Positions 38,245 through 44,052 of a stretch of 44,052 bases of DNA are shown here, one piece after another. Numbering within the stretch: position 1 is the stretch's first letter; each line of letters begins with the position of its first letter. Under the pieces are notes generated by a model. It was not told where the DNA came from, ran no database searches, and worked only from the letters and a program-made list of their open reading frames with translations. The translations under genes and the position numbers were made by a program. The DNA comes from an uncultured Eubacteriales bacterium (lineage in GTDB: Bacteria > Bacillota > Clostridia > Christensenellales > CAG-138), in NCBI GenBank assembly GCA_902802575.1, contig CADCMN010000006.1, positions 1-44,052 on the forward strand, read 5' to 3'.

Positions 38245-39693
38245 ATGATCAATCACGCTGCCGTATCCGAATTTACCAGCTTCCAGAACATCGAGGTCTG
38301 GAACTTCATCATCATGTTGGCCATCCTTTCGGGCGCCCTGCTGCTGGCCGGGGCCCTCCGGAGGATGATCCCCCTGCTGCGCAAGTCCCTGCTGCCCGGC
38401 GCGGTGCTGGCGGGCTTTCTGCTGCTCATCGGCGACGGGCTGTATCGGGCCGTCACCGGCGTCAGCTTTTTCAGAAGCGGCAATAACCTCATCACCCTGG
38501 AGGCCATGACCTATCACGGCCTGGGCCTGGGCGTAGTGGCCATGTCACTGAAGCAAAGTCAGCGGGCGAAGAACCAGCATCGAAACCGGGAGATCTTCCG
38601 TTCCGGCGCCATCACCGTCTGCGGTTACCTGATCCAGGGCGTGGTGGGCCTGCTCATCACCCTGGCATTCTTCTACCTGTTCCGGGGCAAGGTCTTCGCT
38701 TCCAGCGGCATACTGCTGCCTTTGGGATACGGCCAGGGACCGGGCCAGGCCTTCAACTGGGGCCTCACCTTCGAGAACAGCTATGGCTTTGTCAACGGCT
38801 CCAGCTTCGGTCTCACGGTGGCGGCCATGGGCTTTGTGTCCGCCAGCGTGGGCGGCGTGCTGTACATGAACGTGATGCAGAGAAAGGGGAAGCTGAAGAT
38901 GGCGGAAAACGCCGATGAAGCGGAGAATCTGACCGCCGAGACCATCACCGGCAAGGGGGAGATCCCCCTCAGCGAGAGCATGGACAAGTTCACGGTGCAG
39001 GCAGCTCTGGTGCTGTTCACCTACATCCTGGCCTACGGCATCATGAAGGGCATCGACGCAGCCTTCGGCGCCATCCCCTTCTATGTGAAGACCCTGCAGT
39101 CCACCATCTGGGGGTTCAACTTCCTGTTCGGCCTGTTGGCCTGCGTCATCGTAAAAGCGCTGCTGCGGGGCTTCCGCAAGGCGGGCTGGATGCAGCGGGA
39201 GTATCGGAACACATTTTTACTGAACCGGATCTCCGGCTGGATGTTCGACATCATGGTGGTGGCGTCCATCGCCTCCATCGACCTCACGGCTTTCGCTCAT
39301 CCGGAGTTCATCGTGCCGCTGCTGCTCATCTGCGCGGCGGGCGCCATCGTGACCTTCCTCTTCGTTCGCTTCGCCAGCCAAAAGCTGTTCCCGGCCTATG
39401 CCCATGAGCAGTTCCTCTGCTTCTACGGCATGCTCACCGGCACGTTGAGCACCGGCCTCATCCTCTGCCGGGAGATCGATCCCCTGTTCGAGACGCCGGC
39501 AGCGGAAAACCTGATCTTCCAGAATCTGTACGCTGTGCTCCTGGGCGCACCGTTCCTCCTGGTCCTGGGCCTTATCGCCCAGAACCAGCCCGCCACCACC
39601 TGGCTGGTCTTCGGTATTCTGGCGGTCTACTTCCTGGTCCTCTGCGGGGTACTGTTCGGGAAGCTGTTGTTCGGGAAGAAAAAAGCAGAATAA
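38245..39693 (+). CDS. gltS: Sodium/glutamate symporter (GltS-like)
   Basis: 482 residues with about 12 membrane helices and the GltS (ESS) family's two-repeat fold. The start at 38245 (MINHAAVSEFTSFQNIEVWN) has AAGGAG upstream. Conserved parts include LLPGAVLAGFLLLIGDGLYR, LLPLGYGQGPGQAFNWGLTF (pore-loop-like Gly/Gln segment) and MLTGTLSTGLILCREIDP in the second half. Substrate: probably glutamate or a related dicarboxylic amino acid, with Na+. A Lys/Glu-rich loop (about 225-255) lies between the halves. Confidence 0.85.
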   Translation: MINHAAVSEFTSFQNIEVWNFIIMLAILSGALLLAGALRRMIPLLRKSLLPGAVLAGFLLLIGDGLYRAVTGVSFFRSGNNLITLEAMTYHGLGLGVVAMSLKQSQRAKNQHRNREIFRSGAITVCGYLIQGVVGLLITLAFFYLFRGKVFASSGILLPLGYGQGPGQAFNWGLTFENSYGFVNGSSFGLTVAAMGFVSASVGGVLYMNVMQRKGKLKMAENADEAENLTAETITGKGEIPLSESMDKFTVQAALVLFTYILAYGIMKGIDAAFGAIPFYVKTLQSTIWGFNFLFGLLACVIVKALLRGFRKAGWMQREYRNTFLLNRISGWMFDIMVVASIASIDLTAFAHPEFIVPLLLICAAGAIVTFLFVRFASQKLFPAYAHEQFLCFYGMLTGTLSTGLILCREIDPLFETPAAENLIFQNLYAVLLGAPFLLVLGLIAQNQPATTWLVFGILAVYFLVLCGVLFGKLLFGKKKAE

Positions 39694-39701
39694 AATATCG
39701 T

Positions 39702-39731
39702 AAGGCGGACGCGGCAACGTCCGCTTTATTT
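39702..39731 (+). terminator. Terminator after gltS
   Basis: GCGGACG/CGTCCGC (39705-39711/39718-39724) with flanking AAG/CTT, then TTTATTT. Confidence 0.75.
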
Positions 39732-39750
39732 ATAGGCAACAACAGGTTGC

Positions 39751-39779
39751 TTGTCTGACCTGGATGCCGCTGGTATACT
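39751..39779 (+). promoter_or_regulatory. Promoter of the HTH/zinc-ribbon gene
   Basis: TTGTCT (39751-39756), 17-bp spacer, TATACT (39774-39779) with an extended TGG before it. Confidence 0.65.
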
Positions 39780-39811
39780 GTAGCCAACAAAACAGGAGGA
39801 GAGAGAGGACC

Positions 39812-40264
39812 ATGGAAGCTTATGAAATTTTGAAAGCTTTGCGCGAGAAAAAGGGCCTGACGCAGGAGCAATTGGCCAAGAAGGTGATGGTCACCCGGCA
39901 GGCGGTGAGCCGGTGGGAGAATGGGGAGACCCAGCCCAACACGGAGACTTTGAAGCTCTTGTCCCGGGTATACGACGTGTCCATCAACACCCTCCTCGGT
40001 TCGCCCCGGACCCTCTATTGCCAGTGCTGCGGCATGCCCCTCACCGAGGACGGCATGATCAGCCGGGAGACAGACGGCAGCTTCAACGAGGACTACTGCA
40101 CCTGGTGCTACACCGGCGGGACCTTCGTCTACACCTCCAAGGATATGCTGCTGGATTTCCTCCTGACCCATTCGCCCAACCCGGACAACCAGCCGGAGCC
40201 CCAGCGGCGGGCCATGTACGACGGGTACCTTTCCCAGCTCAAACACTGGAAACAGGAAGTGTAA
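39812..40264 (+). CDS. XRE regulator fused to a zinc-ribbon domain
   Basis: 150 residues. The N-terminal HTH (LKALREKKGLTQEQLAKKVM, VTRQAVSRWENGETQPNTET) is fused to a zinc-ribbon domain with Cys pairs (YCQCCGMPLTEDG and YCTWCYTGGTF), a common Firmicute fusion (zinc_ribbon_12-like). The start at 39812 has GAGAGAGG upstream; the frame extends to 39764, before the -10 box, so the longer form is excluded. It may sense metal or thiol state. No target is evident. Confidence 0.85.
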   Translation: MEAYEILKALREKKGLTQEQLAKKVMVTRQAVSRWENGETQPNTETLKLLSRVYDVSINTLLGSPRTLYCQCCGMPLTEDGMISRETDGSFNEDYCTWCYTGGTFVYTSKDMLLDFLLTHSPNPDNQPEPQRRAMYDGYLSQLKHWKQEV

Positions 40265-40268
40265 ACAC

Positions 40269-40298
40269 AAAAAGAGAAGGCCAAGGCCTTCTCTTTTT
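40269..40298. terminator. Bidirectional terminator
   Basis: A perfect 14-bp stem AAAAAGAGAAGGCC / GGCCTTCTCTTTTT with an AA loop, between convergent genes. Confidence 0.9.
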
Positions 40299-40313
40299 CA
40301 CTCATCCGTTCTT

Positions 40314-40928
40314 TTACAGCCCCAGATCTTCCTTCACCAGCAGCACATGGAATGCATTCACAGGCCGGGTGGGGGCCTCCAGAATGAAGGTCACGTTGCA
40401 CATGCGCTCGGCAGTGCGGCAGTCATGGCACTGGCCGGTCTTGGCGCAGGGGGTGTTCAGGCCCAGCCGCCGGGCGTTGGTGGGGCAGGCGTCCCGCTTG
40501 ATGCGGTCCAAGGCTTCGTCCAGGGAGGATACGATCTTGTTTTTGCCCACGATCACCACGATCTCATGAGGGCCGTAGATGAGGCCCGCGGCCCGGTTGC
40601 CTGTGCCGTCGATGTTGACGAGCCGTCCGTCCAGGGTCAGAGCGTTGGCGGAGCACATATACACGCCCGCATGTAGGGCCTTGTCCCGGGTGGCCTGCTT
40701 GGCTTCCTTGGCGGCCAGCCAGTGCCAGTAGACCTGGTTTCCGTTGCTCTGCAGGGCTTCGGCCAGGCCCATGTCCCGGACGGTGGCGCTGCCGCCGATG
40801 CCCACGCTCTTGGTGCCGATGATGTTCAGGGCCGCCGCCTTGGCTTCCTCGGCGGTGTTGAATACTTCCGGCAGGAACCGGCGGCTTTTGAGAGCCTTTA
40901 CCAGGGCTTCATAATCGATGTTTTCCAT
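40314..40928 (-). CDS. LUD-domain protein (lactate-utilisation-like)
   Basis: 204 residues of the LUD/DUF162 fold: VGIGGSATVRDMG near the N-terminus, GVYMCSANALTLDGRLVNIDGTGNRAAGLIYGP in the middle and VVIVGKNKIV. Cys residues CAKTGQCHDC may bind metal. In LutC-type systems it helps oxidise lactate, but alone it is often just an 'LUD domain' protein. It ends the thl-crt-hbd operon, ten bases after hbd, with AGGAGG upstream; perhaps it moonlights in acid metabolism. Confidence 0.8.
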   Translation of the reverse strand: MENIDYEALVKALKSRRFLPEVFNTAEEAKAAALNIIGTKSVGIGGSATVRDMGLAEALQSNGNQVYWHWLAAKEAKQATRDKALHAGVYMCSANALTLDGRLVNIDGTGNRAAGLIYGPHEIVVIVGKNKIVSSLDEALDRIKRDACPTNARRLGLNTPCAKTGQCHDCRTAERMCNVTFILEAPTRPVNAFHVLLVKEDLGL

Positions 40929-40938
40929 AGACGCCTCC

Positions 40939-41778
40939 TTATTTATCGTAGGTAAAGAAGCCTTTGCCGGACTTGACGCCCAACAGCCCGCCGCGAACCA
41001 TCTTGCGGAGCAGGGGATGGGGCCGGTATTTGGGATCGCCCGTCTCGCTTTGCAGCACCTCCATGATGGCCAGCACCACGTCGAGGCCGATCATATCGCC
41101 CAAGGCCAGAGGACCGATGGGGTGGTTGGCGCCCAGCTTCATGGCGGTGTCGATGTCCTCCGCGCTGGCCACGCCCTCGGCGTACACGCCCACGGCCTCG
41201 TTTATCATGGGGATCAGGATCCGGTTCACCACGAACCCGGCGGCTTCGTTGACTTCCACCGGGGTCTTGCCCAGCTGTACAGCTATGGCTTTGACCCTAT
41301 CCACCAGTTCCCGGGGCGTGTTGATGCCGGCGATGATCTCAACGAGCTTCATGACGGGAGCGGGGTTGAAGAAGTGCATGCCGATGAGGGGGCGGTCCAG
41401 CTTCGCTCCGATCTCCGTGATGGACAGCGACGAGGTGTTGGAGGCGAAGATGCAGTCGGGCTTGGCGATGGATTGGAGCTCCGTGAAGGTCTGCTTCTTC
41501 ACGTCCATGCTCTCGAAGGCCGCCTCCACGATAAGGTCGCAGTCGGTGCAGATGTCCTTGGTGCCGGCGGCGATCCGATCCAAAATGGTCTGGGCCGCCT
41601 CCGCGCTCATCTTTCCCTTTTGGACCCGCTTGGCAAGCTGGTTTCCGATGCGCGCCTTGCCCCGGGCGGCCAGCTCTTCTGAAATGTCGCACAGTTTCAC
41701 CTCAAAGCCTTCGCACTGGGCGAAAGCCTGAGCAATGCCGGACCCCATGGTCCCGGCGCCGATGATGCCAACGATCAT
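40939..41778 (-). CDS. hbd: 3-hydroxybutyryl-CoA dehydrogenase
   Basis: 279 residues. NAD(P)-binding Rossmann start (VGIIGAGTMGSGIAQAFAQ), catalytic region IGMHFFNPAPVMKLVEII with the His, and the dimerisation C-terminal domain (GFVVNRILIPMINEAV, IGPLALGDMIGLD, KSGKGFFTYDK). Reduces acetoacetyl-CoA to 3-hydroxybutyryl-CoA in the butyrate route. GGGAGG lies before the ATG, 14 bases after crt. Confidence 0.96.
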   Translation of the reverse strand: MIVGIIGAGTMGSGIAQAFAQCEGFEVKLCDISEELAARGKARIGNQLAKRVQKGKMSAEAAQTILDRIAAGTKDICTDCDLIVEAAFESMDVKKQTFTELQSIAKPDCIFASNTSSLSITEIGAKLDRPLIGMHFFNPAPVMKLVEIIAGINTPRELVDRVKAIAVQLGKTPVEVNEAAGFVVNRILIPMINEAVGVYAEGVASAEDIDTAMKLGANHPIGPLALGDMIGLDVVLAIMEVLQSETGDPKYRPHPLLRKMVRGGLLGVKSGKGFFTYDK

Positions 41779-41792
41779 ACAATCCTCCCGTT

Positions 41793-42569
41793 CTATTTGT
41801 TTTCGAATCGGATGTTCCGCTGTTTGTTCAAAAAGCCTGCCATCCCTCGCTTTTGGTCCTCCGTCTCAAAGCAGGCGGAGAACTCCCGGACCTCCGCGTC
41901 GATGGCCTGGTCCATGGGCAGGTTCACGCCCTCGTTCATGGCGGCTTTGCAGGCCCGCACGGCGACAGGCGCGTTCTTCGCGATCTTCGCTGCCAGTTTT
42001 TCCGCGGCAGGCAGGAGCTCGTCTGCCGGATAGACCCCGTTGACCAGACCCATCTGCAACGCTTCCGCCGCTTTCACGTTCCGGGCGGAGAAGATGAGCT
42101 CCTTGGCCTTGCCCATGCCCACGAGGCGCATGAGCCGCTGGGTGCCGCCGAAGCCCGGGGTGATGCCCAAGGTGACCTCCGGCTGACCGAAGAGGGCGTT
42201 CTCGCTGCACAGCCGGATGTCGCAGGCCATGGCCAGCTCACACCCGCCGCCCAGGGCGTACCCGTTCACCGCGGCGATGGTGGGGAGGGGGAAGGTCTCG
42301 ATCCGGCGGAACACCTGGTTGCCCCGGCGGGAGAAGGCCGCCGCTTCCTCCGGCGACATGTCCGCCATGGCGGCGATGTCCGCCCCGGCGGCGAAGGCCT
42401 TTTCGCCCGCGCCGGTGAAGATGAGGCAGCGGACGGAATGGAGGTCCACCCGGTCCAGCTCCGCGGAAAGGTCGTCCAGGACCTGGGCGTTCAGGGCGTT
42501 CAGGGCCTCCGGCCGATCCAGGGTCAAGGTCAGGACGGGCCCCTCCTGTTGGGATCTCACAAAGGACAT
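41793..42569 (-). CDS. crt: 3-hydroxybutyryl-CoA dehydratase (crotonase)
   Basis: 258 residues from 42569 (MSFVRSQQEGPVLTLTLDRP), which has AGGAGG upstream; the longer frame runs into thl. The oxyanion-hole segment AFAAGADIAAMADM and the two catalytic Glu in GGGCELAMACD and FGQPEVTLGITPGFGG are present. Dehydrates 3-hydroxybutyryl-CoA to crotonyl-CoA. The operon lacks bcd-etfBA here. Confidence 0.95.
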   Translation of the reverse strand: MSFVRSQQEGPVLTLTLDRPEALNALNAQVLDDLSAELDRVDLHSVRCLIFTGAGEKAFAAGADIAAMADMSPEEAAAFSRRGNQVFRRIETFPLPTIAAVNGYALGGGCELAMACDIRLCSENALFGQPEVTLGITPGFGGTQRLMRLVGMGKAKELIFSARNVKAAEALQMGLVNGVYPADELLPAAEKLAAKIAKNAPVAVRACKAAMNEGVNLPMDQAIDAEVREFSACFETEDQKRGMAGFLNKQRNIRFENK

Positions 42570-42579
42570 AGACGCCTCC

Positions 42580-43758
42580 TCAGCCTCGCTCGACGATGGC
42601 GGCACAGCCCATGCCGCCACCGATGCACAATGTGGCCAGGCCCTTCTTGGCGTCCCGCTTCTGCATCTCATGGAGCAAGGTCACCAGGATGCGGCAGCCG
42701 GAAGCGCCCACGGGGTGCCCCAGGGCAATGGCGCCGCCGTTCACGTTCAGCTTGGCAGGGTCGAACCCAAGCTCCCGGGCGACCGCCACGGACTGGGCGG
42801 CAAAGGCCTCGTTGGCTTCGATCAGATCAAAATCATCCACGGTGAGCCCCGCTTTCGCCATGGCCTTACGGCTGGCGGCCACGGGTCCCACGCCCATGAT
42901 GGCCGGGTCCACGCCCGCAAGGGCGCCCGTGACGAACCGGGCCATGGGCGCGACGCCCAGCTCCTTCGCCTTCTCTTCGGACAGGAGGACCACGGCGGCG
43001 GCCCCGTCGTTGATGCCGGAGGAATTGCCTGCGGTGACCACGCCGTCAGGCTGGAAGGCGGGCTTGAGCTTCGCCAAAATCTCCGGCGTGGTGGCGGGCC
43101 GAGGCCCCTCGTCCGTGTCCACCACCACGGTCTGCTTCTTCTGCTTCACGGTGACGGGCACGATCTCGTCCTTGAACCGGCCTGCCTTCATAGCTTTGGC
43201 ACACTTCTGTTGGGAATGAGCGGAGAACTCGTCCAGCTCCTGGCGGCTGATGCCCCAGCGCCGGGCCACGTTTTCGGCGGTGATGCCCATATGGTAATCG
43301 TTGAAGGCGTCCCAGAGAGCGTCGTTGACCATGGTGTCCACCAGGGTGCCGTTGTTCATCCGATAGCCGAACCGGGCCTTGGGCAGGGCGAAGGGGGCGT
43401 TGCTCATGCTCTCCGTGCCGCCGGCCACCACGACATCCGCGTCGCCGGAGGCGATAAGGGCCGCGCCCATGTTCACCGCGGCCAGGCCGGAACCGCAAAC
43501 CACGTTCAGCGTCATGGCGGGTGTCTCCACCGGCAGACCTGCTTTCAAGGCGCACTGGCGGGCCACGTTTTGCCCGAGAGCCGCCTGGATGACGCAGCCC
43601 ATGTAGACCATGTCCACGGCGCTCGCAGGCACCTTGGCCCGCTGCAGGGCTTCCGAAATGACCAGAGTGCCCAGCTCCACGGCGGATTTGGAGCTCAACG
43701 CTCCGCCCATGGTGCCGATGGGGGTCCGGCACGCGCCGGCAAGAACCACGTTTTTCAT
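42580..43758 (-). CDS. thl: Acetyl-CoA acetyltransferase (thiolase)
   Basis: 392 residues, ATG at 43758 ([15 protein letters not shown]) with AAGGAA upstream; an in-frame TTG at 43764 is less likely. Active-site Cys in [14 protein letters not shown], then [11 protein letters not shown], His in [11 protein letters not shown] and the second Cys in [11 protein letters not shown]. Condenses two acetyl-CoA to acetoacetyl-CoA, the first step of the butyrate route. First gene of the thl-crt-hbd-LUD operon. Confidence 0.96.
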   Translation of the reverse strand: MKNVVLAGACRTPIGTMGGALSSKSAVELGTLVISEALQRAKVPASAVDMVYMGCVIQAALGQNVARQCALKAGLPVETPAMTLNVVCGSGLAAVNMGAALIASGDADVVVAGGTESMSNAPFALPKARFGYRMNNGTLVDTMVNDALWDAFNDYHMGITAENVARRWGISRQELDEFSAHSQQKCAKAMKAGRFKDEIVPVTVKQKKQTVVVDTDEGPRPATTPEILAKLKPAFQPDGVVTAGNSSGINDGAAAVVLLSEEKAKELGVAPMARFVTGALAGVDPAIMGVGPVAASRKAMAKAGLTVDDFDLIEANEAFAAQSVAVARELGFDPAKLNVNGGAIALGHPVGASGCRILVTLLHEMQKRDAKKGLATLCIGGGMGCAAIVERG

Positions 43759-43845
43759 CTGCAAGGATTCCTTTCCATAATTCTCTACTTATATCATACA
43801 CTATTTGGCGCCGAAGGGAAAGAGGCGCACGCAGAAAATACATGC

Positions 43846-43872
43846 AAAAAAAGAGAAGCCTTTCGGCTTCTC
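43846..43872 (-). terminator. Terminator of rpsU
   Basis: GAGAAGCC/GGCTTCTC (43853-43860/43865-43872) with a T run on the minus strand. Confidence 0.85.
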
Positions 43873-43892
43873 CTGCTTTCGTTTGCTTACCC

Positions 43893-44052
43893 TCAATACT
43901 TGCGCTTACGAGCGGCTTCGGCCTTCTTCTTGCGCTTCACACTGGGCTTCTCATAGTGCTCACGACGACGGACCTCGGCGAGGACGCCACTGCGGGCGCA
44001 CTTGCGCTTCCAACGCTTGAGAGCGCTTTCCAGGGATTCGTTTTCTCCGACT
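43893..44052 (-). CDS. rpsU: 30S ribosomal protein S21, C-terminal part (window edge)
   Basis: The last 52 codons are present. The sequence [20 protein letters not shown] is followed by [27 protein letters not shown] and a TGA stop at 43893-43895. This is the typical S21 with a very basic C-terminus. S21 lies near the anti-Shine-Dalgarno end of 16S rRNA and helps start translation. Its terminator follows 21 bases later. Confidence 0.95.
   Translation of the reverse strand, partial: VGENESLESALKRWKRKCARSGVLAEVRRREHYEKPSVKRKKKAEAARKRKY

Overview
The window looks like the chromosome of a GC-rich Clostridia member of the butyrate-forming gut type. The signs are strong Shine-Dalgarno sites, a thl-crt-hbd cluster, an FMN-riboswitch-controlled ECF riboflavin transporter, an EpsC-type CysE, OmpR-type two-component systems and Clostridia-style interspersed hairpins. 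The species cannot be named from the sequence alone. No tRNA, rRNA or CRISPR array was seen.

Layout. 1-6430: a partial unknown gene diverges from a broken L-asparaginase gene, each with a -10 box six bases from its ATG. A lipoprotein follows, then a leftward PrsW / GH2 glycosidase / PPC-domain operon. 6610-8976: the translation/secretion operon rpmG-secE-nusG-rplK-rplA, with an L1-binding leader that mimics 23S rRNA. L11 lacks 17 conserved residues, and the operon ends before rplJ-rplL. 8990-11360: a GNAT enzyme, a DUF1508 protein and RibU under an FMN riboswitch. 11527-13580: cysE-cysK behind a Cys-rich leader peptide and a terminator, which looks like cysteine-sensing attenuation. 13644-20650: three tandem paralogous lipoproteins and a histidine kinase/response regulator pair. 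The same 11-bp-phased direct repeat lies upstream of both the lipoprotein operon and the regulator gene.

20636-28544 is a 7.9-kb integrated element, the most interesting part of the window. It has an 18-bp direct-repeat att core, six integrase arm sites (four left, two right), a tyrosine integrase, a CI-like repressor with overlapping divergent promoters, small HTH proteins, and an iteron array beside three AT-rich 13-mers (a candidate origin). It also has a DUF1492-like late regulator, a terminase small subunit with no large subunit or structural genes, an HExxH protein, a second repressor switch, two structured RNA candidates and an ArdC-like small protein. This fits a compact phage satellite (PICI-like). 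It sits in the operator of the adjacent two-component system, and its core repeat rebuilds that operator.

28561-34800: an anti-sigma-like protein and ECF sigma factor, a second two-component system with an extracytoplasmic partner, and an AI-2E-family permease. 34914-40300: a GH13 enzyme that is probably translated from a leaderless mRNA, a zinc-ribbon membrane protein, a DUF1858 protein, MarR plus a GltS-like symporter, and an HTH/zinc-ribbon regulator. 40314-44052: a leftward thl-crt-hbd-LUD operon and the end of rpsU.

Two places should be checked against reads before any biological reading: the 38-bp tandem duplication in ansA, whose two copies differ only at synonymous sites, and the in-frame 51-nt gap in rplK.
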